Positions 20,121 through 31,600 are shown, counted from the stretch's first letter. The stretch is DNA of 64,000 nucleotides from Algoriphagus aquimarinus (GCF_900112005.1 NZ_FOKK01000002.1:62001-126000), one strand, 5' to 3'. Notes: generated by a model not told the origin, from the letters alone. Made by a program: numbers and translations.

Positions 20121-22778
20121 TTAATTATCAATATTCACATTGATAAAGGTAGCAACCCCAAACCTCACTCCCCCACGTAGGAAGTTATTGTTTTCAAATC
20201 CTGCTCCCATTTCCAATCGGAAAATTCGGAATAGATTATCCAAGGAATAGCCAACTTCCCAATAATGGGGTGAATTGTCTGTTTTTAGATAATTGAAGAA
20301 GATATTCTCTCTTAGTCCTGAAAATCTCAACATCGGTAATTGAGTAAAAAGAAATTTCCTAAACTGGTAATGTACAATACCTGAGAAGTACTTAGAGTTT
20401 GTGCTGTACTTGTAGTAATCCATAAAGCGATAATTGGAGGCAGGACCAAAGTTGGAGAAGATCGTACGATTGCCTCCAAAGTGCTGAAAATCCGGGAAAT
20501 ACACTTGGTCATTGGACAAAAATGCTCCTGCCGAAAGATTGAAATCCAGCTTTCCACTTACTCCAAAAGTGTAGTTATGCTGGATCCCTAGCTCCAAGTG
20601 ATCAAAATCTGCCGCTGTTCCATCACCACTAACGCCTCCAAACGCTTTATTATAAGCGAGCTTAACCAAGGGAGACCGATCATTTATAGCATACTTTCGC
20701 CCGTTTCTGATCCCGTATTTTATTCCCGGCCTCCACTCTAGTTCGGTATTCAATTTTAGAATATCATGATCTCCAAATGATCCCGGACTTGTCTCTACAT
20801 TCTCTGGCTGGTTGGAAGTATATTCCCTTCCTTCCTTATTGTAGAAACTGTAATTATTCGTGTTAAAAAGTTCTGCACGATGAGCATAAGTCATATTAAC
20901 TCGATAGGTAATACCTCCATTTACTCGATGCGCCCAATATGCTTGCGCAAAATCCTGCTCGTATAGCTTCATGTAATTTTGCCTCAGAAGCAAAGAGTAT
21001 AGCGCATTTACCTGTTCGTTGATCGGCTCTCCCCCATTGAATTGATAGATATATCTACCGCCTCTTACTCCGAATGTTGTGCCTGATATAGGCAAGGTGC
21101 TGGACCATCGGAAATCAACTTTTCCATAAAAACGATTGCTTGAAAAGCCATATCGCAACTCAGGTTCAATATTGAAGCTTTTGCGATGTGTGCTTACACT
21201 ATCAGCCAATTTGGTGGATGACTGCTTTCTGTAAAACAATCCCACTCCAACCTTGAAACCTTCAACAGTATTGAAAGAAGTCTTTGTCCAGTTTTGCTTG
21301 AATCCTATAGAAACTCCCTTTCCCATGCTATATGAAGCGCCATTCATGAAGTCCAGCGGTTTCATCTTTCTCTTAGCTTTTTGAGCTACTGAATCCACAT
21401 CACTCATCTTGGCTACCTCCACTGTCGCCAAACTATCATCCCGCTGATATCCCTCAATCTCACTCTCGGTCAGTGGAACGGGACGAATGCTGTCCCAATA
21501 AGCTTGGTCATACTTTTTGGCCATAGAATCCACTTCATAGTAACTTTCCTGAACTACATCTGGCTCTTCGAGTTCTTTCAGTGACTCCTTCTCATATTCA
21601 TTCAGAAGTTTGCGATATTCTTTTCTAGTTTTAGGTTCCTCCTTAGCCAGCTGTTCCAAGGCAGATACAGACTTATTAAAAGCCACCGCATCTTCAGGGA
21701 CTTCCTGTACTTTTTCATCGATAATTTCAGGTACGACTGCCAGATCTGGATTCAGTTCTATTTCATATTCACGGGTAGAAGCCAAGTATTTGAAATTCCC
21801 TTCAAAGCCGAAAATCTTACCGCCAAAGTCATACGTATGCGTCAACGGCATCCAGACATTGTCAGCTACTGGCGCATATTGTTGTTTGGCTTGAATCTGA
21901 AACCCCAACATAGAGGTCTGCAAGTTCAGGCTATGAATCGCCCATAAATCCTCGATAATGTAGATAAAGCCTTCAAAGACCTGCTCTCCTCTTGATCTTG
22001 GGGTGACCTTGATCTTGCTCACCATTACATTCTGGTCAAAGAAGCTTCCTTCGTAATGGAATTTATAATACTGAAAAGCGGATCGAGAAAGTGGAGAGAT
22101 GATGCCATTGATTTTCTCTTGATAAAAAGTAGTTTGAATATAAGGAGCAGGAGAAGTAGATTGGTTATCACCGTTGGTCCGAATAGAAATTACTTTTTCC
22201 TCCACTTTATTGGGCTGAGTAAAAGTGATTCTCGAAACTGATTCAGAAGTATAGGCTTCATTGAGCTTGAGACCTTCTTTTTCAATGGTCTTACGTAAGA
22301 AGAAAGGTGCATCGGTCAGTTTTCCTGTTCCTTTCAAATAAACGGTCATGCTGTATTTCTGTATCTGAAGTCTATGATACTTTGCCTTTGCTATCGCTTT
22401 TCTCATGATAGTCAGCGCAGGATCTTCCGCACCTGCTCTGACTTCTACCTCTGCCAAAGTGTATTCCTGGGGATCAAGTACAAAGTCTTTGATAGTCCAT
22501 CCATCTGACACAGTGATCGTTTCGAGCTGAGATTTGTAACCAAGGTATTGGACTAATACATCATAAACTCCCTTCGGAAGTTTGTATTCGTAATTCCCTT
22601 CTTCATTGGTAGGCACCCCGTCACCGAGATTTCGAATATAAACCGATGCAAAAGCCAGAGGTTCACCATCTGAAGATTTCACATTTCCTTTGATTCCTTG
22701 AGCCTCTACTTGATGAGAAAAAAGTAATGCAGAAACAGAAATCAACAGAATAAGTAATACTTGTATTTGTTTTTTCAT
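20121..22778 (-). CDS. DUF5686 / carboxypeptidase-regulatory-like outer-membrane protein
   Basis: About 885 residues from the ATG at 22776-22778, chosen because MKKQIQVLLILLISVSALLF...EAQG is a clean signal peptide; a second in-frame ATG lies at 22794-22796. Residues about 27-105 form a CarboxypepD_reg-like beta-sandwich (IKGNVKSSDGEPLAFASVYI). A DUF5686 region follows, with a charged middle segment (about 370-480, rich in Glu and Lys). The C-terminal 400 residues alternate aromatic and polar residues as an outer-membrane beta-barrel. The family occurs across Bacteroidota and has no established function; it lacks a TonB-dependent plug and a SusD partner, so it is not a SusC. Monocistronic. 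Confidence 0.82.
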   Translation of the reverse strand: MKKQIQVLLILLISVSALLFSHQVEAQGIKGNVKSSDGEPLAFASVYIRNLGDGVPTNEEGNYEYKLPKGVYDVLVQYLGYKSQLETITVSDGWTIKDFVLDPQEYTLAEVEVRAGAEDPALTIMRKAIAKAKYHRLQIQKYSMTVYLKGTGKLTDAPFFLRKTIEKEGLKLNEAYTSESVSRITFTQPNKVEEKVISIRTNGDNQSTSPAPYIQTTFYQEKINGIISPLSRSAFQYYKFHYEGSFFDQNVMVSKIKVTPRSRGEQVFEGFIYIIEDLWAIHSLNLQTSMLGFQIQAKQQYAPVADNVWMPLTHTYDFGGKIFGFEGNFKYLASTREYEIELNPDLAVVPEIIDEKVQEVPEDAVAFNKSVSALEQLAKEEPKTRKEYRKLLNEYEKESLKELEEPDVVQESYYEVDSMAKKYDQAYWDSIRPVPLTESEIEGYQRDDSLATVEVAKMSDVDSVAQKAKRKMKPLDFMNGASYSMGKGVSIGFKQNWTKTSFNTVEGFKVGVGLFYRKQSSTKLADSVSTHRKSFNIEPELRYGFSSNRFYGKVDFRWSSTLPISGTTFGVRGGRYIYQFNGGEPINEQVNALYSLLLRQNYMKLYEQDFAQAYWAHRVNGGITYRVNMTYAHRAELFNTNNYSFYNKEGREYTSNQPENVETSPGSFGDHDILKLNTELEWRPGIKYGIRNGRKYAINDRSPLVKLAYNKAFGGVSGDGTAADFDHLELGIQHNYTFGVSGKLDFNLSAGAFLSNDQVYFPDFQHFGGNRTIFSNFGPASNYRFMDYYKYSTNSKYFSGIVHYQFRKFLFTQLPMLRFSGLRENIFFNYLKTDNSPHYWEVGYSLDNLFRIFRLEMGAGFENNNFLRGGVRFGVATFINVNIDN

Positions 22779-23058
22779 AAAAGTCGATTGGCTCATCAAG
22801 TTAAACAGCTTTTCAAAAACGCACTTTACGCTGCGTATGTTTTAAGATGATTTAGGATTACTCAATATGCCCCAAATCTCCAATTTTAGAATAGAATTCA
22901 GGGACAAAACCCCAAAAAACTAACCCTAACTTTTTACCTCAAAACAATACTTTCGCAAAAATTTTAATTATGTGTTTTTAGTCTCAAAATTATCCTTAAA
23001 CGAAACTTGTATTTTTTTCAACTTTTTAAAAAAAACTCAAATTCGTGATTATTCGAAA

Positions 23059-23076
23059 ATGGAAAACGATTTCCAT
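23059..23076. promoter_or_regulatory. LacI-family-type operator upstream of susC
   Basis: ATGGAAAACGATTTCCAT is an inverted repeat (ATGGAAA/TTTCCAT, 4-base spacer) with a central CG, the layout typical of LacI/GalR-family operators. It lies 190 bases upstream of the SusC start in an otherwise AT-rich, gene-free stretch (22800-23266). In that stretch I see only a weak -7-like TATATTTT at 23234 and no convincing -33 element. No LacI-family gene is in the window. Confidence 0.5.
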
Positions 23077-23266
23077 TAGCAAAATAGCATCAAAACATGG
23101 TATTTATTAATCAATCATCAAATAAAACATTATTCTGTTAAATCGTGTTTTTCAATTCTCAAATAGGAAAAATGTTAACAATTGCAAAATTAAAATTATT
23201 ACCACACTTTAGATTCGAAATATATGAAGGCTATATATTTTCTAGGATACCAAACAATCAAACCCT

Positions 23267-26251
23267 ATGAGAAACTATTTACTAAAACAAAAGACGTTTC
23301 TACTTGCAATAGCGCTTATCTTCTGCGCTACTCTAGTGGCAAATGCTCAAACTAGAACCGTGACAGGTACTGTCATGGATCCAACCATTGGAGAATCTGT
23401 TCCTGGCGCGACTGTACTTGTAAAAGGAACTACTCGTGGTACTGCTACAGATTTGGATGGGAAATTTACCCTTGACTTACAGCAAGGTGACCAGATACTC
23501 ATCGTGTCCTTCGTCGGGTATATCCCGCAAGAAGTAGAAATCGGAAACAAAACCACTTTCATCATTAATCTGGAAGAAGATATTCAAAGTCTAGAAGAGG
23601 CTGTAGTAATTGGTTACGGAACTCAAGACAAAAAAGAAATTACTTCCGCGGTAGTCGCTATAAAGCCAGAAGACTTCAACAAAGGAAACGTTTCGAATCC
23701 TGCGCAATTACTTCAGGGAAAGGTAGCTGGCCTTTCAATCACTCGCCCAGGAGGAAATCCCAATTCCGGATTCAATGTGCGTCTAAGAGGTCTATCCACT
23801 TTCGGAGCAAACTCTTCCCCGCTAATTGTTTTGGATGGTGTGATTGGAGCTTCGATGGATAACGTTGATCCTAATGACATTCAATCTATTGACGTACTGA
23901 AGGATGGTTCTGCGGCTGCTATTTATGGAGCTCGAGGATCTTCCGGTGTAATTCTAATCACTACTACCAAGAAGAATCCAAAAGATGGAAGAGTCAGTGT
24001 GTCCCTTAACTCATTTGGCACGATGGATCAGGCGACTAACCTAATCCCAATATTGTCTGCAGAGGAATTCGTTGCTAGAGGCGGTACTGATTTTGGAAGT
24101 TCCACCGACTGGAGAAATGAATTGATCGATGATGCATTTTCTTACACTACTAATGCAAGCGTGTCTGGAGGATTCAACAATACTAATTACCTAGCGGCAG
24201 TTAACTACCGCGATAATCAAGGTATTGTTAACGGAGTTTCTAATAAGCGACTTAACACTCGCCTTAACCTTTCTCAAGGTGCTCTTGACAATAGACTAAG
24301 ATTAAATGTGAACTTATCCTTCACAAATATTGACAGAGAGTCAATCAACGACGCAGCATTCAGATATGCTACTCTTTACAACCCTACTGCACCAATCTTC
24401 GAAAACACCCAAGATGCCGTAGAGCGATTTGGAGGTTATTTCCAAAGAGATCTTTTTGATTTCTACAATCCTGTAGCATTGGCTAATCAGCAGAAGTTTG
24501 TAAGCGAGACTAAGTCTGCGTTAACTTCTTACAGAGCTGAATTCGACATTTTGAGAAATCTGACCATCTCTGCTCAATACTCACAGGACAGAAGCAATAC
24601 ACTTTCAGGTGATTTCTGGTCTAGACTAGATTATAATGTCGGTCTTGGTACTGGTGGATCTGCGCAAAGAAGAACAAATGATAGAGTTCAAAAAATCTTT
24701 GAATCTACTTTACGCTACGAGCTAGACCTTAGTGATGGCCTGAATATGACTTTATTAGGTGGTGTCGCTACGCAATCCACCAAAAATCAAGGATTCAACG
24801 CTAGAGTAAAACAATACCTATTCGATTTGGGATGGGATAACCTAGGCGCAGGTTCTATTCGCCTTGGAAACAGTACAGATTTAGCATCTTACGCTAATGA
24901 AGATCAGCTGAACTCTATCTTCGGAAGAGCAAACTTCAATTTGAATAACCGTTTCTTCCTTTCAGCTTCTGTGAGAGCGGAGACCTATTCAGGATTTGGT
25001 GCAAACAATCAAACAGGTGTATTCCCTGCTGTCAGTTTAGGTTCTGATTTTACACAGATCTTCGACATGGGAATCTTTAGTCAATTCAAGCCTAGAGCAT
25101 CATTTGGAATCACAGGTAACTTACCTCCATCTCCAACTTTGGCGCTAGGTGTATATGGCAACGGAAATAGAGTAGATCTTGATGGAGATCCATTGACTCA
25201 AAGTGATGTTTTTGTTGGCATCGTGCAAAATTCTAATCCAAATAGAGATCTGAAATGGGAAACCAAACAAGAAATGAACTTTGGCTTGGACTTTGGAATA
25301 TGGAACAACAAAGTAACTGGAGCGATGGATTATTACATCAGAAACATTTCTGATCTTCTTTTCAATGTACCAGTAGCCACTGGAGCTCCTAACCCATTTG
25401 ATCCAGGAAGATTTAATACAGCTTCTTCTACATGGGTGAATCTTGCCGATTTAAGAGCAGCAGGTTTTGAGTTTGCTGTCACCGCTCATGATATTCATCT
25501 GGGCAATATCAAATGGCATCCAAGTGTAAACTTCACGCTTTATGATAAAACTACTATCGAAAGCCTTTCAGCTGGAGATTTGGGATTTGATGAGTTGAGA
25601 TTTGCTACTCCAGGATCTCCAGGTCAAAACAACAACCCGATCGTATACAACAGAGTAGGACAAACCTTAGGAGATTTCTACGGACCGGTGCTAGAGGGAT
25701 TAACTGAAGATGGGAAATATATCCTTTCTACAACTGATCCAAATGAGTTTGAAAAGCTAGGAAATGGCCTGCCAAAAGGAGAATTCGGCTTTGCTAACAA
25801 CTTTGAATATGGAGGATGGAATCTAAGCTTCTTCTTCAGAGGCGCATGGGGACATGATCTGTACAATTCCTACAGAGGTTTCTACGAAAACCAAGATGCA
25901 TCATCTAATACTTGGAACTCCGTAATCACCGACAAAACTCAGGTGGTGACTTCTACTCCAACTTTCAATAGTTCATATATTGAGAATGCGTCCTTTATTC
26001 GATTGGACAACATGGAATTGGGTTACAATTTCAAAACACCTTCTAAAAATCTGAATTCATTCCGTATATATTTTGCTGCGCAAAATCTATTCACTATCAC
26101 CGATTATACGGGGGTAGATCCTGAAGTTAGAATCACTGACTCGGAAAATGGCGATGGCTTTACCACGTCACTGTCTCCTGGACTTGAGCGTAGAAATACC
26201 TACTTCCAGACCAGGTCATTCACTTTGGGTTTATCTCTTAATTTCAAATAA
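23267..26251 (+). CDS. SusC/RagA family TonB-linked outer-membrane transporter
   Basis: A 994-residue protein. Signal peptide at residues 1-28 (ending ATLVANAQ), CarboxypepD_reg-like domain at about 30-112 (VTGTVMDPTIGESVPGATV), the SusC signature around 118-135 (EAVVIGYGTQDKKEITSAV), a TonB plug domain to about 240 (LRGLSTFGANSSPLIVLDGV, SIDVLKDGSAAAIYG) and then a 22-strand-type barrel ending FTLGLSLNFK. It would form the barrel of a lidded transporter with the SusD lipoprotein, importing oligomers too large for porins. The next gene is SusD after 19 bases. No degradative enzyme is adjacent, so the substrate cannot be named. Confidence 0.95.
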   Translation: MRNYLLKQKTFLLAIALIFCATLVANAQTRTVTGTVMDPTIGESVPGATVLVKGTTRGTATDLDGKFTLDLQQGDQILIVSFVGYIPQEVEIGNKTTFIINLEEDIQSLEEAVVIGYGTQDKKEITSAVVAIKPEDFNKGNVSNPAQLLQGKVAGLSITRPGGNPNSGFNVRLRGLSTFGANSSPLIVLDGVIGASMDNVDPNDIQSIDVLKDGSAAAIYGARGSSGVILITTTKKNPKDGRVSVSLNSFGTMDQATNLIPILSAEEFVARGGTDFGSSTDWRNELIDDAFSYTTNASVSGGFNNTNYLAAVNYRDNQGIVNGVSNKRLNTRLNLSQGALDNRLRLNVNLSFTNIDRESINDAAFRYATLYNPTAPIFENTQDAVERFGGYFQRDLFDFYNPVALANQQKFVSETKSALTSYRAEFDILRNLTISAQYSQDRSNTLSGDFWSRLDYNVGLGTGGSAQRRTNDRVQKIFESTLRYELDLSDGLNMTLLGGVATQSTKNQGFNARVKQYLFDLGWDNLGAGSIRLGNSTDLASYANEDQLNSIFGRANFNLNNRFFLSASVRAETYSGFGANNQTGVFPAVSLGSDFTQIFDMGIFSQFKPRASFGITGNLPPSPTLALGVYGNGNRVDLDGDPLTQSDVFVGIVQNSNPNRDLKWETKQEMNFGLDFGIWNNKVTGAMDYYIRNISDLLFNVPVATGAPNPFDPGRFNTASSTWVNLADLRAAGFEFAVTAHDIHLGNIKWHPSVNFTLYDKTTIESLSAGDLGFDELRFATPGSPGQNNNPIVYNRVGQTLGDFYGPVLEGLTEDGKYILSTTDPNEFEKLGNGLPKGEFGFANNFEYGGWNLSFFFRGAWGHDLYNSYRGFYENQDASSNTWNSVITDKTQVVTSTPTFNSSYIENASFIRLDNMELGYNFKTPSKNLNSFRIYFAAQNLFTITDYTGVDPEVRITDSENGDGFTTSLSPGLERRNTYFQTRSFTLGLSLNFK

Positions 26252-26270
26252 TCAATCTAAACACAGAGAC

Positions 26271-27758
26271 ATGTTAAAATATATAAGTAAAATCTGTCTA
26301 TTGGTTCCAGCGATTTTCCTACTGGGATCATGCTGGGAACTAGATCAAGAAGTGCTTGATGGAGTCACTCCAGACGATGTGAAAAATAGCAATAACCCAC
26401 AATTGATTGACGTATTAAAGGCTTCAGCTTACTCGAGAATTGTAGGTAGCTGGGGAGGTCACAATAGCATCTGGTCCATCAACGAGGTGGCTTCAGATGA
26501 AATGGCGATCCCTCAGAAAGGTCCTGACTGGGAAGATGGCGGTATCTGGCTGAGAGTGCATAGACATACTTGGGGTACTTCCGAAGATGCATTCAACAAC
26601 TCTTGGAACTACTGCTTCACGGCTGTTGGAGAGATCAACAACCTGATCATTTCCTTTCCTGATGTTGAACTGCTAGTAGCTGAACTGAAAGTTTTGAGAG
26701 CGCTTCCTTACCTATGGTTATTAGATTCTTTTGGAAATGTACCTATCATCACCGAAGAGTCCACAGGAGGAAACCCAACCAATAATTCTCGCCAAGAGGT
26801 GTTTGATTTTATTGAGAAATCTATTTTGGATAACATCGCTTTACTACCAAAAGAAGATACTAGAACTACTCTGAACTACTACTCTGCGCAGGCAATGCTA
26901 GCTAAGCTTTACCTTAATGCAGAAGTATATACAGGAACTCCACGTTGGGCAGATGCAGAAGCTGCAGCAAACGAAGTAATTTCCGGACCATATTCCCTTA
27001 GCTCAAACTTCTTCGCAAATTTCGCGACAAGAAATAGTGGTTCTACAGAAAACATTCTAACACTTCCATACGATGAGAACAATGCTGCAGGTTTTAACCT
27101 TGCAATGATGACTTTGCACTACTTAAATCAAAATACATTTGACCTAAGTGCTCAGCCTTGGAATGGATATGCGTCTTTGGAAGAATTTTACAACAATTTT
27201 GATGACGAAGATGTCAGAAAACAAAGTTTCCTTGAAGGCCCACAGTTTTCTTCTGACGGAAAGAGACTTGAAGATCTATCTGCAGAAGCTGGCGATCCTG
27301 ATGGAAACCCATTGACCTTCACTCCTAAAATCAACATGCTTGCTCCTAATGCATTTAGACAAGCTGGTGTAAGAGTGGGTAAGTTTGAATTTGCTCCGGG
27401 TGCAGGTCAGGAATTGAGCAATGACTATCCCCTATTCAGATTGGGAGAAATCATTTTGACCAAAGCCGAAGCTGCATTTAGACAAGGTAAAACGGGTGAA
27501 GCTTTAGATGCTTTGAATCAAGTAAGAAAAAGAGCTGGACTTGATCCACTAACCACTATCACTGCAGATGCGATCTTTGCAGAAAGAGGTTTTGAAATGT
27601 TTGCAGAAGCAAGCAGAAGAACTGATATGATTAGATTCGGTAAATTCAGTCAGCCATGGTGGGAAAAAGGATCTTCTGAAGCATTTAGAAATCTATTCCC
27701 TATTCCACTTCAGCAAATCAACGCTAACCCTAACTTGGTACAAAACCCAGGTTATTAA
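26271..27758 (+). CDS. RagB/SusD family nutrient-uptake lipoprotein
   Basis: A 495-residue lipoprotein. The start is ATG 26271, giving MLKYISKICLLVPAIFLLGSC with a lipobox Cys21; the frame is open further upstream into the end of susC, but that part has no signal peptide. The helical TPR-like SusD fold is indicated by LKVLRALPYLWLLDSFGNVPI and YYSAQAMLAKLYLNAEVYTG, and the C-terminal RagB/SusD motif by LFRLGEIILTKAEAAFR and ALDALNQVRKRAGL. It acts as the surface lid that captures ligand for the SusC partner. A terminator follows directly. Confidence 0.95.
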   Translation: MLKYISKICLLVPAIFLLGSCWELDQEVLDGVTPDDVKNSNNPQLIDVLKASAYSRIVGSWGGHNSIWSINEVASDEMAIPQKGPDWEDGGIWLRVHRHTWGTSEDAFNNSWNYCFTAVGEINNLIISFPDVELLVAELKVLRALPYLWLLDSFGNVPIITEESTGGNPTNNSRQEVFDFIEKSILDNIALLPKEDTRTTLNYYSAQAMLAKLYLNAEVYTGTPRWADAEAAANEVISGPYSLSSNFFANFATRNSGSTENILTLPYDENNAAGFNLAMMTLHYLNQNTFDLSAQPWNGYASLEEFYNNFDDEDVRKQSFLEGPQFSSDGKRLEDLSAEAGDPDGNPLTFTPKINMLAPNAFRQAGVRVGKFEFAPGAGQELSNDYPLFRLGEIILTKAEAAFRQGKTGEALDALNQVRKRAGLDPLTTITADAIFAERGFEMFAEASRRTDMIRFGKFSQPWWEKGSSEAFRNLFPIPLQQINANPNLVQNPGY

Positions 27759-27779
27759 GCCCTACTTGAGGCACAATAC

Positions 27780-27813
27780 AAAAGGAAGTGCAGCATCTGC
27801 ACTTCCTTTTTTA
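27780..27813 (+). terminator. Terminator after susD
   Basis: A 14-bp perfect stem from AAAAGGAAGTGCAG (27780-27793) and CTGCACTTCCTTTT (27797-27810) with a CAT loop, ending in a T-run. It separates susCD from the lipoprotein/FG-GAP genes that follow. Confidence 0.9.
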
Positions 27814-28001
27814 CTTAGTTCACCTTTCACTTATTAACTTACCCTAGGTTTGTAATTACAGTTTCCTGATTTTACTTCCTATCAGAAAAAGTAATTTATT
27901 GATCACTGTAACTCATTTTTCTAAAATGATTTGCAGAGCCTACTCAAGGATAATCGGAGTACTTGCTTACTTTGATATAACTGAATTAGCCCTCGTGAAA
28001 A

Positions 28002-28009
28002 TATGTTTG
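28002..28009 (+). promoter_or_regulatory. Possible -7 element for the FG-GAP lipoprotein operon
   Basis: TATGTTTG matches TAnnTTTG exactly and lies 42 bases before the 28051 start. The nearest upstream TTTG (27971-27974) is 27 bases away, too far for the usual 19-21, so this is a partial match only. Confidence 0.35.
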
Positions 28010-28050
28010 CATACAGATGGAGCCACAAAAATTTCCGATTAATTAGATAA

Positions 28051-28638
28051 ATGAACATCAACTTAACTCATTACAAACACCTCCTTTTATTAGTTTCAAT
28101 AGGCTTTTGCCTGATGTCCTGTCAATCTGACTATCAGAAAATGGAATCTAGAGAATTGGCTTCAGGGAAAATTGTGAATGATTTATTCTTGGATTTAGAA
28201 CTAGGAATGCCAAAGAAGGAATTCTACGCTACCTGCTGGGAGCTAAATAAACAAGGTGTTTTACTAAATGGACCAACCGAGCTTTCCATAGAATACATAG
28301 TCGATATGCCTTCAAAGAAGGAAACGACCATGCGCTTCTACCCTAAATTCTCTGATGACAAAATTTACTTAATGCCAGTGGATTACGCCTACAAAGGTTG
28401 GGCACCGTGGAACGAGGACTTATCAGTAGAAATACTAAGAGCTGACGTTTTGGCTCTTTATGAGCAGTGGTACGGTGAAGGATTTATAGAAGTCAGCAGC
28501 GAAGACGGCTCTCAGGTAGCCTTTGTGAAAATCGACGGAAATAGAAGAATTAGAATTTACAAAAAGAACCTATCTACAGTAAGAGCAGAGATAGTTGATC
28601 TGAAAATTCAAAAGCAACTTGAAGAGAACCCATCATGA
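28051..28638 (+). CDS. Hypothetical lipoprotein
   Basis: A 195-residue protein that I do not recognise. A type II signal peptide ends at Cys24 (GFCLMSC). The rest is a mixed alpha/beta region with LELGMPKKEFYATCWELNKQG near residue 50, then KFSDDKIYLMPVDYAYKG, and ends in a charged region. The 'LGM..keF' opening resembles small periplasmic domains that gauge ligand binding, but I cannot assign a family. Its TGA overlaps the ATG of the next gene (ATGA), so it is translationally coupled to the first FG-GAP/ASPIC protein and probably works with it at the cell envelope. Confidence 0.75.
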   Translation: MNINLTHYKHLLLLVSIGFCLMSCQSDYQKMESRELASGKIVNDLFLDLELGMPKKEFYATCWELNKQGVLLNGPTELSIEYIVDMPSKKETTMRFYPKFSDDKIYLMPVDYAYKGWAPWNEDLSVEILRADVLALYEQWYGEGFIEVSSEDGSQVAFVKIDGNRRIRIYKKNLSTVRAEIVDLKIQKQLEENPS

Positions 28639-31600
28639 ATAATAAATTCCTAGCGTTCTTCATTTTAGTATTGGCATTTTCCTGCTCAGAAAAAAAAGCG
28701 GAAACTCCTACTTTATTTCAATCCATTGATCCAGCATCTTCTGGAATATCCTTTAGAAATGACCTTCCCTTCGACGAGGAATTCAATATTTTCACCTATA
28801 GAAATTTCTATAATGGTGGCGGAGTCGCACTTGGAGATGTGAATAACGATGGACTATTAGACATTTACCTCACCGCCAATCTTGGTCCCAACAAGCTATA
28901 TCTTAACAAGGGAGATTTCAAGTTTGAAGATGTAACGGACCTTTCCGGCACAGCCGGCACAAGAGCCTGGAGCACCGGTGTAGCCATGGCAGATGTCAAT
29001 GGTGATGGCTTTCTAGATATTTACGTCTGCAACTCTGGAGATATCTCTGGAGACAACAAACAAAATGAGCTGTTCATCAACCAGGGGAACGGCACTTTCA
29101 GAGAAGAAGCCGAAGCATACGGATTAGCCGACAAAGGTTACTCTACACATGCCGTGTTTTTCGATTACGACAAAGACGGCGATCTAGACACTTATTTGCT
29201 GAACAATAGTTACCAAGCCATCGGCAGCTTCAACAAAATGCAAAATGAACGCCCAAAGCGGGATTCCGTGGGAGGTGACAAACTTTTTAGAAATGATGAT
29301 GGCCAATTCACTGATGTGAGTGAAGAAGCTGGCATCTATGGATCATTGATAGGATTTGGTCTAGGCATAACTATCGGAGATGTGAATCAGGATTCATGGC
29401 CAGATATATTTATCTCCAATGATTTCTTTGAGAAGGATTACCTCTACATCAACAATCAGGATGGAACTTTCACCGAGTCATTAGAGAGCTCCATGCGTTC
29501 CATTTCAGCTGCATCTATGGGCGCAGACATTGCAGATATCAACGGTGATGGCTTACTGGATATTTTTGTCACAGACATGCTTCCAGAACCACAGCAACGG
29601 CTGAAACAGGTAACGACTTTTGAGAACTGGGACAAATTCAAGTTCAACAAAACCCACGGGTACCATTATCAGTATTCCCGCAACATGCTCCATATTAATA
29701 ACGGAGATGGCACTTTCAGCGAAATGGGAAGGCTTGCAAATGTAGAAGCTACGGATTGGAGCTGGGGAGCATTGATTTTTGACATGGACAACGACGGGAA
29801 GCGTGATATTTTTGTCGCCAATGGCATCTATCAGGATATAACTGACTTAGACTACCTCAATTTCATTGATGATGATGCCACCAAAAGCAAGATCATCTCT
29901 CAAAATGGAGTTGACTATAAAGCGCTAATTGATCCTATCCCGATCAATCCAGTGCCAAATTACGCTTACAGAAACCTTGGGGAATTGGATTTTGAAAATG
30001 TCTCTGACGCTTGGGGACTAGGAAAAGCCATTCATTCCAATGGCGGTGCATATGGAGATTTGGATAATGATGGGACCCTAGATTTGGTTGTCAACAACGT
30101 CAATAACCCAGCCTCTTTATTTAGAAACACAGGAAGAACACTAAATCCTGAAAACCATTCTCTCCAAATCCAACTAGTAGGGAAAGGTAAAAATACCCAA
30201 GCCATCGGAGCTCAATTGAAGATCCTTGCCGGAGATCAAATTTTCTACACCGAGCAAATGCCAAACCGAGGCTTTGAATCTTCTGTAGACCCAAAACTTA
30301 CCATTGGACTAGGGAAAATAACATTGATTGATCAACTCCAAATTTTATGGCCTGACGGCACTTTCACCAAGCTCGAAAATATCCAAGCCGATCAATTACT
30401 GACGCTAAAATGGAGCGAAGCAAATCCACTACCGGATGGTGAAAGTTTCTTTGATCTGCCAACAGAAGCATTTTTCAAACTGGGGAATGAGCAAGATCTG
30501 GATTTCACTCACGAAGAAAATCCTATGGTAGATTTCGACAGAGATCGCCTCACCTTCCATATGTATTCTACCGAAGGCCCTGCTTTTGCAAAAGGCGATG
30601 TGAATGGCGACGGAATTGAGGATTTGTTTTTTGGCGGAGCCAAAGGATTCTCAGGTAAATTATATCTAGGGTCTGGCTCTGGAAAATTCAAGCTTTCTGA
30701 GCAAGAATCTCTACAAGGCGACGCGCTCTCTGAAGATGTAGACGCGGTGTTTTTCGATGCAAATTCGGATGGGAAACTGGACTTAGTAGTAGCCTCAGGA
30801 GGCAATGAGTCTGGTCTCGGAGCTTTAGAACTTACAGACAGATTGTATCTAAACGATGGTAAAGGAAATCTCACTAAAACCGAACAGACTGGCTTCAATT
30901 CAAATCGTGGCAGTAGTTCCGTAGTACAAGTGATGGACCTAAATGATGATGGTGCTCCTGATTTATTTATTGGAGGCAGACTTGTGCCATTCGTCTATGG
31001 AGCTCCTGCGAGTAGCAGTATTTGGATCAATGATGGCAAAGGAAACTTCACTGACCAAACCTCCACACTTGCTCCTGAGATGAAAGAAATTGGCATGATC
31101 ACGGATGCAAAAGTGGTAGATTGGGATAATGACGGTACGAATGACCTTGTCCTCGTAGGTGAATGGACTGCTCCTATTTTCTTTAGAAATACTAACGGTA
31201 AACTTCAGAAAATTGAAATGCCAGAATTAAATAACCTGAAAGGCTGGTACCGAACATTGGAGATAGCGGACCTAGACGGAAATGGCCTTCCAGATCTGAT
31301 CTTGGGAAATAACGGATTGAATTCCCGATTCAAAGTTTCTGAAAATACTCCAGTCAGAATGTACCTAAATGACTTTGACCAAAATGGGTCAATTGAGCAG
31401 ATTTTCACACGTCAGGAAGGAAATGTTCAAGTTCCATACACTCTTAAGCATGAGCTGGAAAGGCAAATTCCCGCTGTAAAAAAACGGTACATGCGCTACA
31501 GTAATTACAATAATGAGATGCTCTCCGATATTTTCCCTCAAGAAATACTGGACATGTCTATTATCAATGAAATCAATAGTCTAGAATCTGGTGTATTGAT

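Noticed and set aside
26148..26270. SusD start inside the end of susC
   Set aside because: The extension lacks a signal peptide; ATG 26271 gives a proper lipoprotein signal just after the susC stop.
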